Assembly: GCF_900112025.1 (NCBI RefSeq)
Contig: NZ_FOKL01000006.1
Span: 1 to 64,000, forward strand
Source of the DNA: Janthinobacterium sp. 344
Lineage (GTDB): Bacteria > Pseudomonadota > Gammaproteobacteria > Burkholderiales > Burkholderiaceae_D
Length of the DNA stretch: 64,000 bases
Direction: 5' to 3'
The translations under genes were made by a program, and so were the position numbers. Shown here piece after piece: positions 40,135 to 49,534 of the stretch. The notes beneath the pieces were generated by a model. That model did no database searches, was not told the DNA's origin, and worked only from the letters and a program-made list of their open reading frames with translations. The first letter of the stretch is position 1. Each line of letters opens with the position of its first letter.

Positions 40135-41640
40135 TCATGCCGCCAGGAACTGCTGTTCCTGCGGCTGATCGAGGTCGGCCAGGTAGCATTTCAAGCGGTA
40201 CAGGCGCTGCCGGTAATTGCCTTCCGGACCATTCACGCCGCAATCGACGCGCTCGAACAGGCGCACCACCTGATCGAGCACTTGCCGCTCCTGCGCCGTG
40301 CGGATCAGCACCAGGCGCCGCTTGCCCCGCCCATGCGTGGCGCTGATATCGATCAGCAAACAATGTCCCTGGTCGGCCGCATGGATATCGAGCAGCAAGG
40401 CTTCGGCGCGCGACAAGTGGAACCAGCGCGCCAGCTCCAGCCGTGCCGCCAGCAAGGGATGGTTCTGTCCCAGCTGGCGCAAGTGCTCGCCCGCAGGCAT
40501 GGCGGCACACTGGCCCCAGTCTCCCGGCTCGCCGCGCGGCGCGATGCGCAGCAGCGCCGCCTCCGCCTCGCTGCTGCCTTGCGCCTGCGCCTGCAGCAGC
40601 CAGTACGCGGCACGCACATCGCTGTTGACGCATTCCCGCCGGTTGCGCCAGGCATGCATGCCGCATTCGAGCTGCGCCGGAGCATGGCCCAGGTCAGCGG
40701 CACGTTCCAGGCACGAATGGGCTTCGACCACATTGCGCTGGGAAAATTCCGGTTTGGTATAAATGCGCGACAGCACGAACCACGCTTCAGCCAGGCCCTG
40801 CTCGCCCGCTTGCGTCAACCAGCGCACGGCACGCTTGAAATTGGCGGCGCCATTGCGCGTGGCCAGCCGCTGGCCATGCGCATCCATGCGCGCATAGCCG
40901 AGGCCCAGCTCCAGCTGCGCCGTGCGGTCGCCGCCATGCGCGGCCAGTTCGCAACACTGCCAGCCCTCGGCGTCGCCACCAGGCGCCAGTGCCTGCGCGC
41001 AACGCGACAGCAGCAGCACCTGCTGCGCATCAAGGGCGATGGTGCGCCCACCCGCCGCGGCCTGGCGCTGCAGCAATTCGCGCGCCAGCGGCATTCCCTG
41101 CGCCAGGAAGCGGCCATGCTCGCCGCTGTGCCAGGCCCGCTCCAGCCCCGCGTACAAGGGGGTGTCGCCCTCGCGCCCCTGTTCCGGCGCGCCATGGGCG
41201 CCAGAGACGGGCGGCACGCCGGCGCCAGTCTGCATGGATAACAGCCATTGCGCATCCGGCAGATCGGCCCGCGCCGCCGCTTCCAGCGCCAGTCGCGCCT
41301 TGGCCCGCAAGGTTTCGCAACTGGTGCTGGCCGCATTGCCCAACACCAATTGCGCCAGCACCAGGCCGGCCTGCACCAGCCCCGCGTCAAACGCCTGCGC
41401 ATAATACGGAATCAGCGCCTTGGCCGCCGGCTGCGCCACTTCGAAAGGCACATGCATGCCGATCAGCATGCATGCTTCCTGGCTATCCTCCTGCGCCGCG
41501 CGCGACAGCCAGTGCAAGGCGGTCGGCAAGCTTTGCGGCACGCCCTGGCCGAACAGATACACCCGTCCCAACGCCAGCTGGCAGGCCACATCGCCTGCAC
41601 GCGCGCCCTTGATCAATCCTAGTGTTTCGCGATTTGCCAT
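40135..41640 (-). CDS. Sel1/TPR-like repeat protein
   Basis: 501 aa, cytoplasmic by lack of a signal peptide. Sel1-type repeats are visible, e.g. ACQLALGRVYLFGQGVPQ, LALHWL-like helices and EAWFVLSRIYTKPEFSQRN. The C-terminal 130 residues form an unrepeated domain ending near EQQFLAA that I do not recognise. The ATG at 41640 is chosen over an upstream TTG. Its partners are unknown. It lies antisense to the dapF and porin genes on either side. Confidence 0.75.
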   Translation of the reverse strand: MANRETLGLIKGARAGDVACQLALGRVYLFGQGVPQSLPTALHWLSRAAQEDSQEACMLIGMHVPFEVAQPAAKALIPYYAQAFDAGLVQAGLVLAQLVLGNAASTSCETLRAKARLALEAAARADLPDAQWLLSMQTGAGVPPVSGAHGAPEQGREGDTPLYAGLERAWHSGEHGRFLAQGMPLARELLQRQAAAGGRTIALDAQQVLLLSRCAQALAPGGDAEGWQCCELAAHGGDRTAQLELGLGYARMDAHGQRLATRNGAANFKRAVRWLTQAGEQGLAEAWFVLSRIYTKPEFSQRNVVEAHSCLERAADLGHAPAQLECGMHAWRNRRECVNSDVRAAYWLLQAQAQGSSEAEAALLRIAPRGEPGDWGQCAAMPAGEHLRQLGQNHPLLAARLELARWFHLSRAEALLLDIHAADQGHCLLIDISATHGRGKRRLVLIRTAQERQVLDQVVRLFERVDCGVNGPEGNYRQRLYRLKCYLADLDQPQEQQFLAA

Positions 41641-42056
41641 CGATTCTCGATATTGAGTCAATGATTCTAATAATAGTCAGACGTCTCCAGGCCCATCAAT
41701 GCAGGCCGTCCCTTAGTGTAACGTCCTTGGGCCCGAAATCCGCCACGGCCGGCGCAAGAACTTGATTCAACGCAACAATATCCTGGCATCAACATGTCAA
41801 TATGCCTACGCTCCCCCGACGGCGGCACGGGGAGAAGTGTGGACGCTGGCGCAGGGGCCGCAGCAAGCGCGCGTTACAAAAATACAACAGGGTCATGGAT
41901 TTATGCCCATTTCCACCAATCTTTTCACGCATATTTGACCAATCCCGCACGTCTTGCGTGCCAACGAATTAAGGTTCATTCATCGAAACGCGACAGTTAG
42001 CGCATTTCAATCTGCTCGGATCTCGGACGGAACTCACTTTAAATAGGGAATAAGAC
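41641..42056. other. Intergenic region between the Sel1 gene and the porin gene
   Basis: 416 bp of lower GC content than its surroundings, carrying the divergent promoters. No convincing small gene or RNA is seen. The porin ribosome site (GGGAATAAG) is at the right end. No -35/-10 pair stands out clearly. Confidence 0.5.
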
Positions 42057-43136
42057 ATGAAAAAATCACTCGTTGCCCTCGCTCTCTTCGGCGCCTTCGC
42101 CGCCACCGCACAAGCGCAGTCGTCCGTTCAAATCTACGGCACGATCGATGCCGGCGTGGCCAAGGCGACTGGTAATTCCGCCATCGTGACCAAACGCGAC
42201 AACAACAAACTGGGCTTCAAGGGCACGGAAGATCTGGGCAATGGCTTGAAAGCCATTTTCCAACTGGAAATTCGCTATGAATCCGATACGGGCACCGTTG
42301 AGAACACCTCGGGCGCCAATTCGCGTCCGCTGTTCCAGGGCCAAAGCCGCGTCGGCCTGCAAGGCGACTTCGGTACCGTGCGCCTGGGCCGTGGCCTGAC
42401 CGCCTTCCAGGAAACGAGCACCGCGTTCGAACCATGGTCGGGCATGCCTACGCCAGCCGGCTTCCAGACCGACCTGACCGTCGCCGGCTACACCAGCGAT
42501 CCGCTGAGCCCAGCTGGCAACTCGCGTAACCGTTTCTCGAACGCCGTGTTCTACAACTCGCCAGTCATCAGCGGCTTCCAGTTCAACGCCACCGTGGCCG
42601 CCAAGGAAGCGAACAACAACGCCGCCGTTGCTGCGACCTTGCCGAATGCGACGACGAATGCCACCGGCAACTTCGCGCTGCCAGCCAACGCGGTACCGGC
42701 ATCGAACCCGTATTCGGTTTCGGCCACCTACAACTACGCGCAGTTCGGCGCCATGGCCGCTTACGAACGTAACGGCGTGCAAGCCAAGCTGTGGTCGGTC
42801 GGTGCCTCGTTCAATCCGATCGCGGAATTGAAACTGATGGCAAGCTACCAGCACCAGGATGATGGCAACTTCCGCATCATCAACACGGATACCAAATCGT
42901 GGGTACTGGGCGCTAACTATGACGTCGGCCCAGGCAAGATCCGCGCTGGCTATGGTCAAAAAACGCCGGATGGCGTCGCCAAGACCAAACAGGCATCGCT
43001 GGGCTACGACTACAACCTGTCGAAGCGTACCTACCTGTACGCAGACGTGTCGAACAAAAAATCGGCCAGCGTCGCCAACTACAACAACACCACCTCGATC
43101 ACCTACATCGGCGTGGGCGTACACCACAACTTCTAA
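42057..43136 (+). CDS. Trimeric-type outer-membrane porin
   Basis: 359 aa. Signal peptide ending AQAQ (about 20); the mature start SSVQIYGTIDAGV, the PEFR-like loop regions and the C-terminal aromatic strand ending HHNF are those of the betaproteobacterial 16-strand porins (Omp32/OpcP type). It allows passive diffusion of small, mostly anionic solutes. Codon use is that of a highly expressed gene, and a strong terminator follows. Confidence 0.95.
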   Translation: MKKSLVALALFGAFAATAQAQSSVQIYGTIDAGVAKATGNSAIVTKRDNNKLGFKGTEDLGNGLKAIFQLEIRYESDTGTVENTSGANSRPLFQGQSRVGLQGDFGTVRLGRGLTAFQETSTAFEPWSGMPTPAGFQTDLTVAGYTSDPLSPAGNSRNRFSNAVFYNSPVISGFQFNATVAAKEANNNAAVAATLPNATTNATGNFALPANAVPASNPYSVSATYNYAQFGAMAAYERNGVQAKLWSVGASFNPIAELKLMASYQHQDDGNFRIINTDTKSWVLGANYDVGPGKIRAGYGQKTPDGVAKTKQASLGYDYNLSKRTYLYADVSNKKSASVANYNNTTSITYIGVGVHHNF

Positions 43137-43186
43137 TGGCGCCGCAGGCCACCCGCAAGGGCTGGCCTGACGACCATGGACAGCAA

Positions 43187-43215
43187 GGCGGCATGGGCAA
43201 CCATGCCGCTTTTTT
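43187..43215 (+). terminator. Intrinsic terminator of the porin gene
   Basis: Perfect 9-bp stem GCGGCATGG/CCATGCCGC with a GCAA loop and a run of six or more T. Confidence 0.93.
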
Positions 43216-43317
43216 CATGGGCGCGCGGAAAATACGTGCACGGCGCGCCCTTTGCGCCTAAGCCGCCGCACTCTCGGTTAGAATTAAGCGTTCCTCTCTC
43301 ACCATCAGAAGCCATCA

Positions 43318-43995
43318 ATGACCGCCACACTCGATTCCAGCACCGTCGCCCAATATCTGAGCGAGCATCCGAATTTCTTCGAAGAGCATACCGCTCTGCT
43401 CGGCGAGGTCAAACTGAGCAGCCCGCTGACGGGACGCACCATCTCGCTGCAGGAGCGGCAGATGGAAGTGATGCGCGACAAGTACAAGGCGCTGGAGCTG
43501 CGCATGTCCAAGCTGAGCCGCCTGGCCGAGGAAAATGGCGACATCGCCAGCAAATTCCACGGCTGGAACCAGGCCATGCTGCAGGTACGCAACGATGCGG
43601 CCATGCCGCGCGTGCTGGTCGATGCGCTGCAAAGCAATTTCGACGTGCCCTACGTCAGCCTGCGCCTGTGGCAAGTGCTGCCGGAACACGCCAATGGCTG
43701 GTTCACGGAAGATGTCACGGCCGACGTGCGCATGTTCGCCAACAGCCTGCAAGCGCCGTACTGCGGCAGCAACCGCGATTTCGAAGCCGTGCACTGGCTG
43801 CAGGCGGACAAGATCGAATCGACCGTCATGATCGCCCTGCGCGCCCCCGGCACCACGGGCACCTTCGGCTTGCTGGTGCTGGGTTCGCCCGACAGCGAAC
43901 GGTTTACGTCCAGCATGGGCACCGACTTCCTCGTGCATATCGGCGCCACGGCCAGCGCCGCGCTGGCCGCCCTGCGCGCCGGTTCGCCGGCCTGA
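43318..43995 (+). CDS. DUF484 family protein
   Basis: 225 aa. N-terminal helix pair (VAQYLSEHPNFFEEHTALL), a coiled-coil-like stretch and a C-terminal GAF-like fold. In many proteobacteria a DUF484 gene sits between dapF and xerC; its function is unknown. Here xerC follows 7 bp downstream, but dapF is separated by the Sel1 and porin genes. Confidence 0.88.
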   Translation: MTATLDSSTVAQYLSEHPNFFEEHTALLGEVKLSSPLTGRTISLQERQMEVMRDKYKALELRMSKLSRLAEENGDIASKFHGWNQAMLQVRNDAAMPRVLVDALQSNFDVPYVSLRLWQVLPEHANGWFTEDVTADVRMFANSLQAPYCGSNRDFEAVHWLQADKIESTVMIALRAPGTTGTFGLLVLGSPDSERFTSSMGTDFLVHIGATASAALAALRAGSPA

Positions 43996-44002
43996 GCCAG
44001 CC

Positions 44003-44950
44003 ATGAACGCGGCGCGCGGCAAGGCCGAGTGGCTCGACGCCTACCTGGCCCAGCTGGCCACGCAACGCAAGCTGTCGCCGCATACGCTGGACGCCTACGG
44101 ACGCGACCTGCGCGCCTTGCTGCAACTGAGCGGCGATACGCCCTGGACGGCGCTGGCGCACAATGAGGTGCGGCGCTACACGGCCAAGCTGCACGCCGGT
44201 GGCCTCGACCCGCGCTCGATCGCCCGCAAGCTGTCGTCATGGCGCGGCTTCTTCCACTGGCTCAGCGGCGAGACGGCACTCGACGCCAATCCCGTCGACG
44301 GCATCCGCGCCCCGAAGCGGGCCAAGACCTTGCCGAAAGCCCTGTCGGTGGATGACGCCGTGCGCCTCGTCGCGCCCGCGCCGCACCAGCAAGGCGGCGC
44401 CGAAGCGGAGCAGCTGTGCAACCGCGCCATGTTCGAGCTGCTGTATTCGAGCGGCTTGCGCGTCTCCGAGCTGACCAGTCTGGACACGCATTATTGCAAG
44501 GCGGAAAATGGCCAGGACGCCTCGCTGGGCTGGCTCGACATGGACAGCTTCGAAGTCATCGTCACGGGCAAGGGCAGCAAGATGCGCAAGGTGCCCGTCG
44601 GCAAGGCGGCCCTCGTGGCCCTGAGCACCTGGCTGGCCGTGCGCCCGCCAGCGGCCGATGGCAGCGCCGCCCTGTTCCTCAGCACGCGCGGCACGCGCAT
44701 CTCGCCGCGCGTATTGCAGCTGCGCCTGAAGGCGCATGCGCTGGCGACGGACATCCCCGCCAACGTGCATCCGCACGTGCTGCGCCACTCGTTCGCCTCG
44801 CACGTGCTGCAATCGTCGGGCGATTTGCGCGCCGTGCAGGAAATGCTGGGCCATTCCAGCATCACCTCGACCCAGGTCTACACGGCCCTCGATTTCCAGC
44901 ACCTGGCGCACGTGTACGACCAGGCGCACCCGCGCGCCAAGGTCAAGTAA
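44003..44950 (+). CDS. xerC: Tyrosine recombinase XerC
   Basis: 315 aa. With XerD it resolves chromosome dimers at dif. An N-terminal SAM-like core-binding domain (about 8-95) precedes the catalytic domain with R153, K190, H258-xx-R261, H284 and the nucleophile Y293 (TQVYTAL). All catalytic residues are present. The DUF484 neighbour supports XerC rather than XerD or a phage integrase. Confidence 0.94.
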   Translation: MNAARGKAEWLDAYLAQLATQRKLSPHTLDAYGRDLRALLQLSGDTPWTALAHNEVRRYTAKLHAGGLDPRSIARKLSSWRGFFHWLSGETALDANPVDGIRAPKRAKTLPKALSVDDAVRLVAPAPHQQGGAEAEQLCNRAMFELLYSSGLRVSELTSLDTHYCKAENGQDASLGWLDMDSFEVIVTGKGSKMRKVPVGKAALVALSTWLAVRPPAADGSAALFLSTRGTRISPRVLQLRLKAHALATDIPANVHPHVLRHSFASHVLQSSGDLRAVQEMLGHSSITSTQVYTALDFQHLAHVYDQAHPRAKVK

Positions 44951-45088
44951 GCCGGCAACGGCGCTTGCCGGCCTGATCCATATCAAGCGGCGCGGCGCGC
45001 ATTTGCAAGCTTTTGCAAAATTCCGGCATAATCGTCCGGATTCGCCCGCTTGCGCGGCGGCACCACCGACTACAGCATAGGCATTCCC

Positions 45089-46159
45089 ATGGCACTGATT
45101 CCCACCACCATCCTCACCGGTTTCCTCGGCGCCGGCAAAACCACCCTGCTCAACCGCATATTGCAGGAAGAGCATGGCATGCGCATCGCCGTGATCGAAA
45201 ACGAGTTTGGCCAGGAAAACATCGACAATGACATCCTGGTGCAGGACAGCAACGAGCACATCATCGAGATGAACAACGGCTGCATCTGCTGCACCGTGCG
45301 CGGCGACCTGATCGTGGGACTGACGGAACTGGCGCGCAAGCGCGACGCCGGCCTGCTGGCCTTCGACCGCGTCGTCATCGAAACGACGGGCCTGGCCAAT
45401 CCCGGCCCCGTGGCGCAAACCTTCTTTGTCGACGAGGAAGTGGGCAGCCAGTACATGCTCGACGCCATCCTCACGGTGGTCGATGCCCGCCATGCCATGA
45501 AGCAACTGGATGAATACGAGGAAGCGCAGCGGCAGGTAGGCTTTGCCGACAAGCTGCTGCTGTCGAAAACCGACCTCGTCAGTGAAGAGGAGGTGGCCAT
45601 CCTGACGCGCCGCCTGAAACGCATCAACCCGCGCGCGCCCATCGCCAAGGTCGATTTCGGCCGCGCGCCGCTGGCCGAGGTGCTCGACATCCGCGGTTTC
45701 AACCTGAATGAAAAGCTGGAGCTGGACCCGGATTTCCTGGAGACAGAGACGGCGCACGTGCACGATCACGACCACGCGCACGGCCATGAGCACAAGCATG
45801 AGCACAGCGACGCCTGCGCCACCGACTGCGGTCATGCCGACCACCACCATGCGCAGCACAGCGATGATATCGCCGCCTTTGTTTTCAAGAGCGCGCAACC
45901 GTTCGACAGCGCCAAGCTCGATGAGTTCCTCGGCGGCCTGGTGCAAGTGTATGGCCCACGCATGCTGCGCTACAAGGGCGTGCTGCTGATGCAGGGCGCC
46001 GAGCGCAAGGTGGTCTTCCAGGGCGTGCACCAGCTGATGGGCAGCGACCTGGGCGCCAAATGGGGGGAAAACGAGGTGCGCGGCAGCAAAATGGTGTTTA
46101 TTGGCAAGAATCTACCAAAAGACATTTTTATTCGCGGACTCGAACAATGTTTGGTATAA
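45089..46159 (+). CDS. CobW/ZNG1-family metal-chaperone GTPase
   Basis: 356 aa. P-loop GFLGAGKT (11-18), the metal-binding CxCC (GCICC, C65-C67-C68) and a His/Asp-rich stretch (about 225-265) mark a COG0523 GTPase that moves zinc or a related metal. The C-terminal CobW domain follows. The ATG at 45089 begins family homology. The following gene encodes a DksA with a lost zinc finger, which would fit a zinc theme, but this is inference. Confidence 0.9.
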   Translation: MALIPTTILTGFLGAGKTTLLNRILQEEHGMRIAVIENEFGQENIDNDILVQDSNEHIIEMNNGCICCTVRGDLIVGLTELARKRDAGLLAFDRVVIETTGLANPGPVAQTFFVDEEVGSQYMLDAILTVVDARHAMKQLDEYEEAQRQVGFADKLLLSKTDLVSEEEVAILTRRLKRINPRAPIAKVDFGRAPLAEVLDIRGFNLNEKLELDPDFLETETAHVHDHDHAHGHEHKHEHSDACATDCGHADHHHAQHSDDIAAFVFKSAQPFDSAKLDEFLGGLVQVYGPRMLRYKGVLLMQGAERKVVFQGVHQLMGSDLGAKWGENEVRGSKMVFIGKNLPKDIFIRGLEQCLV

Positions 46160-46641
46160 ACTAGCCGGGTTTTGCGAAGTACCCGTTGCAAAGCAGAAAC
46201 AAAAGGGAAAGTTAAGCACGCTTTCCACTTGTCCGATGACAATCTTGCTGACATAAACCAACAAGCGGCCGTCTCTGATCGCCTAGTCAACAAATCGGGA
46301 TGGCAATATAAAGCAAAGCGTGCCAAAATCAGCGACGAAAACGGCCCATGTCGTTAGCCTGTCATGAATTGCTGGCAAACTGCCGCTGGCCGCATGCCAG
46401 GCATGCAACCGATCCACCCAACACGCCCGTCGACACGTGCATAGCGCGACTGGCATAGAGCGGTAAAAAGTTATCAACATGGCAAATATAGCCGGCCGGT
46501 AGTCCTGGCCGCCGCCGGCAAGCCAAGGTCGCAAGCAGTACATCCGGACAGCAATGCCTAGCGGAACCTGTACAGTTGCTCGGCATCGCCGCATCAACTG
46601 ATCAATTTGAAAACTCTGTCGTATCGAAGGTAAGCGAAGTT
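46160..46641 (+). promoter_or_regulatory. Long dksA upstream region with candidate promoter
   Basis: 482 bp without a convincing gene. A promoter-like pair TAGTCA (46284-46289) and TATAAA (46307-46312) with 17-bp spacing would start a transcript near 46319, leaving about a 320-nt leader before dksA. I see no known riboswitch in it. Confidence 0.35.
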
Positions 46642-47094
46642 ATGACCAAAACTAATAAATCGACCCCGGCCGCCAACCAAGACATCCCTCTCATCAGCGA
46701 AGAACAAATTCGCGCCATGAGCGAAGATGACTACATGAATCCGGCACAACTGGCATTCTTCAAGGCACGCCTGCAACAGCTGGAGAAAGACCTGCTGAAA
46801 AACGCCGGCGAAACCACGGAACACTTGCGCGAAACCGTGCTGGTACCGGACCCGGCCGACCGCGCCACCATCGAGGAAGAGCATGCGCTGGAACTGCGCA
46901 CGCGCGACCGCGAGCGCAAATTGCTGAAAAAAGTGCAGCAATCGATCGCCAGCATCGACGCCGGCGACTATGGCTGGTGCGAGGAAACGGGCGAGCCGAT
47001 CGGCATCCCGCGCCTGATCGCCCGTCCCACCGCCACCCTGTCGCTGGAAGCCCAGCAACGCCGTGAACTGAAGCAAAAACTCTACGGCGACTGA
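46642..47094 (+). CDS. dksA: RNA polymerase-binding transcription factor DksA, zinc-finger cysteines missing
   Basis: 150 aa. DksA works with ppGpp in the RNA polymerase secondary channel. The coiled-coil tip DPADRA (70-75) with both Asp residues is intact. The zinc finger has only one cysteine, C113 in WCEETGEPIG, and the second pair is replaced (ATLSLEAQ). That resembles zinc-independent DksA forms. The ATG at 46642 (MTKTNK) starts family homology; an upstream TTG frame does not. Confidence 0.93.
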   Translation: MTKTNKSTPAANQDIPLISEEQIRAMSEDDYMNPAQLAFFKARLQQLEKDLLKNAGETTEHLRETVLVPDPADRATIEEEHALELRTRDRERKLLKKVQQSIASIDAGDYGWCEETGEPIGIPRLIARPTATLSLEAQQRRELKQKLYGD

Positions 47095-47142
47095 TCGCCC
47101 CGCCCCTCGCGCGGCCGCTGCGGCGGCCCCGCGATGGCGCAT

Positions 47143-47179
47143 AAAAAAGCACACAACTTTCGGTTGCGTGCTTTTTTTT
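47143..47179 (+). terminator. Intrinsic terminator of dksA
   Basis: AAAAAAGCAC...CAAC-TTTC-GGTTG...GTGC stem followed by eight T. The A-run on the 5' side would also let it work in the other direction. Confidence 0.9.
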
Positions 47180-47227
47180 CGTCCCGCGCCGACTACACTG
47201 AAGCAGGCACGGCAGTGGCAAGTGGCG

Positions 47228-47255
47228 CTTGCAATTGCCTTTTCCATCCCCACTT
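47228..47255 (+). promoter_or_regulatory. Sigma-32 (heat-shock) type promoter of hslVU
   Basis: CTTGCAA (-35) and CCCCACTT (-10) separated by 13 bp, close to the heat-shock consensus CTTGAAA/CCCCATNT. It lies 63 bp before the hslV start and behind the dksA terminator. Confidence 0.7.
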
Positions 47256-47318
47256 TTGGCCCATGGGCGCGCAATCGCATGGCCTTGCACGCATCGGCAC
47301 GAATCTTTTGAGGTCACT

Positions 47319-47855
47319 ATGGAACAATTTCACGGCACCACCATCCTCTGCGTCCGGCGCGGCAAGCAAGTCGCCCTGGGCGGCGACGGCCAGGTCACGC
47401 TCGGCAACATCGTCATGAAGGGCACGGCCCGCAAAGTGCGTAAGTTATACCAGGGCAAGGTCCTGGTCGGCTTTGCCGGCGGCACCGCCGACGCCTTCAC
47501 CCTGCTCGACCGTTTTGAAGGCAAGCTGGAAAAACACCAGGGCAACCTGCTGCGCGCCTCCGTCGAACTGGCCAAGGACTGGCGCACCGACCGCGTGCTG
47601 CGCCGCCTGGAGGCCATGCTGCTGGTGGCCGACAGCGAATCGACCCTGGTCATCACGGGCAATGGCGACGTGCTGGAGCCGGAAGACGGCATCGGCGCCA
47701 TCGGCTCGGGCGGCACCTACGCCCAGTCCGCCGCCAAGGCGCTGCAGGAAAACACGGACTTGTCGCCGGCCGAGGTGGTCAAGAAATCGCTGACCATCGC
47801 CGCCGAGTTGTGCATTTATACCAACATGTCCCACATCATCGAGACCCTGGACTAA
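47319..47855 (+). CDS. hslV: ATP-dependent protease peptidase subunit HslV
   Basis: 178 aa. Threonine peptidase that forms a double hexamer capped by HslU. The N-terminal nucleophile is Thr7 after a short propeptide ([15 protein letters not shown]); [10 protein letters not shown] and GSGGTYAQ are family signatures. Start at the ATG at 47319; the longer frame runs into the promoter. hslU follows 37 bp downstream. Confidence 0.96.
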   Translation: MEQFHGTTILCVRRGKQVALGGDGQVTLGNIVMKGTARKVRKLYQGKVLVGFAGGTADAFTLLDRFEGKLEKHQGNLLRASVELAKDWRTDRVLRRLEAMLLVADSESTLVITGNGDVLEPEDGIGAIGSGGTYAQSAAKALQENTDLSPAEVVKKSLTIAAELCIYTNMSHIIETLD

Positions 47856-47892
47856 GTCCGGGCGCGTCCGAGCACAGAATAGAAAGCCAACC

Positions 47893-49251
47893 ATGATCAT
47901 GAACATGACTCCGTCGGAAATCGTCACCGAACTCGACAAACACGTGGTGGGCCAGGCCAAGGCCAAGCGCGCCGTCGCCATCGCCCTGCGCAACCGCTGG
48001 CGCCGCCAGCAGGTGGCCGAGCCCCTGCGCCATGAAATCACGCCCAAGAACATCCTCATGATCGGCCCCACGGGCGTCGGCAAGACGGAAATCGCGCGCC
48101 GCCTGGCCAAGCTGGCCGAGGCGCCCTTCATCAAGATCGAAGCGACCAAGTTCACGGAAGTGGGCTACGTGGGCCGCGACGTCGACACCATCATCCGCGA
48201 CCTGATCGACATCGGCATCAAGCAGACGCGCGCCTCGGAAATGAAGAAGGTGCGCGCGCGCGCCGAGGACGCGGCCGAAGACCGCATCATCGACATCCTC
48301 GTGCCGCCGGCGCGCGACTTCGGCTTCACGCCGAACACGCCGGCGGCCGTGGACAACGGCAGCGGCGACAGCACGCGCCAGACCTTCCGCAAGCGATTGC
48401 GCCAGGGCGAGCTCGATGACAAGGAAATCGAGATCGAGCTGGCCGACGCGGGCCCGCAGATGGAAATCATGGCGCCACCCGGCATGGAAGAAATGACGGA
48501 GCAGATCAAGTCCATGTTCTCGGGCGTGGGCGGGCAGCGCAAGAAGGCGCGCAAGGTGAAGATCAAGGAAGCGCTGAAACTGCTGGTTGAGGAAGAGGCG
48601 GCCAAGCTGGTCAACGACGACGAGCTGAAACAGAAGGCCATCCAGAACGTCGAGCAGAACGGCATCGTCTTCCTCGACGAGATCGACAAGATCGCCTCGC
48701 GCTCGGAATCGGGCGGCGCCGACGTCTCGCGCGCGGGCGTGCAGCGCGACCTGCTGCCGCTGGTCGAAGGCACGACCGTCAACACCAAGTACGGCATGAT
48801 CCGCACGGACCACATCCTGTTCATCGCCTCGGGCGCCTTCCACCTGTCCAAGCCGTCGGACCTGATCCCGGAACTGCAGGGGCGCTTCCCCATCCGCGTG
48901 GAACTGGAGTCGCTGTCGATCGCCGACTTCGAGCGCATCCTGACGAGCACCGACGCCTGCCTGACGATGCAGTACGAAGCCTTGCTGGCGACGGAAAACC
49001 TCACATTGCAATTCGCGCCGGAAGGCATCACGCGCCTGGCGGAAATCGCCTATTCGGTCAACGAGCGCACGGAAAACATCGGCGCGCGCCGGCTGCACAC
49101 GGTGATGGAAAAGCTGCTGGAAGAAGTGTCGTTTACGGCCAGCGAAGGCAGCAGCAGCGCGGAAAACCTGCTGGTGATCGATGCGGCGTACGTCAACGAG
49201 CGCCTGGAAGCGTTGTCGGTCAACGAAGACCTGTCGCGCTACGTGCTGTAG
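47893..49251 (+). CDS. hslU: ATP-dependent protease ATPase subunit HslU
   Basis: 452 aa AAA+ unfoldase partner of HslV. Walker A GPTGVGKT (58-65), the pore loop GYVGRD, an inserted I-domain (about 110-245), Walker [10 protein letters not shown], sensor and the C-terminal SRYVL tail that docks into HslV are present. Three Met codons lie within the first five residues; the first is used here. Confidence 0.97.
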   Translation: MIMNMTPSEIVTELDKHVVGQAKAKRAVAIALRNRWRRQQVAEPLRHEITPKNILMIGPTGVGKTEIARRLAKLAEAPFIKIEATKFTEVGYVGRDVDTIIRDLIDIGIKQTRASEMKKVRARAEDAAEDRIIDILVPPARDFGFTPNTPAAVDNGSGDSTRQTFRKRLRQGELDDKEIEIELADAGPQMEIMAPPGMEEMTEQIKSMFSGVGGQRKKARKVKIKEALKLLVEEEAAKLVNDDELKQKAIQNVEQNGIVFLDEIDKIASRSESGGADVSRAGVQRDLLPLVEGTTVNTKYGMIRTDHILFIASGAFHLSKPSDLIPELQGRFPIRVELESLSIADFERILTSTDACLTMQYEALLATENLTLQFAPEGITRLAEIAYSVNERTENIGARRLHTVMEKLLEEVSFTASEGSSSAENLLVIDAAYVNERLEALSVNEDLSRYVL

Positions 49252-49269
49252 TCAGGAAGGGGGAAACCG

Positions 49270-49464
49270 ATGGCAAACAAGGCATTGGCGACGCGGCAGA
49301 AAATGCAGTTCCGCGTCGAACCCTCGCAAAAACCGCGCAATCCCGTCGCCACGGCCGCCCTGCAGCGCAGCGCCGGGGCGCACGTGAAAAGCGTGTCCGG
49401 CCAGCGCCAGCAGGAAAAACGCCTGCTGGCGGCACTGCTGCTGAAGGTGGCCACGGAAAAATAG
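49270..49464 (+). CDS. Small basic hypothetical protein
   Basis: 64 aa, rich in Lys, Arg, Ala and Gln, with no membrane helix and no motif I recognise. It starts 18 bp behind hslU after a strong purine-rich ribosome site (AGGAAGGGGG), which argues for real translation. Possibly a member of the hslVU transcript. Confidence 0.55.
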   Translation: MANKALATRQKMQFRVEPSQKPRNPVATAALQRSAGAHVKSVSGQRQQEKRLLAALLLKVATEK

Positions 49465-49474
49465 GTGGCCGCCC

Positions 49475-49504
49475 GCGGACACCCCCTTTTCGTGGGGCGT
49501 CCGC
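49475..49504 (+). terminator. Hairpin behind the hslVU operon
   Basis: GCGGAC/GTCCGC stem continuing into CCCC/GGGG with one mismatch; no T-run follows, so its strength as a terminator is uncertain. It lies between convergent genes. Confidence 0.45.
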
Positions 49505-49534
49505 CATCAGGCCATCATTGCCAGCCGCCTGCCG

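Noticed and set aside
41794..42000. Small 68-codon frame in the porin upstream region
   Set aside because: No ribosome site, mixed composition and position in a promoter region.
44003..44950. Phage integrase or mobile element
   Set aside because: The tyrosine recombinase is XerC by its DUF484 neighbour and sequence; no attachment sites or cargo.
46172..46357. 61-codon frame in the dksA leader
   Set aside because: No ribosome site and it overlaps the best promoter candidate.
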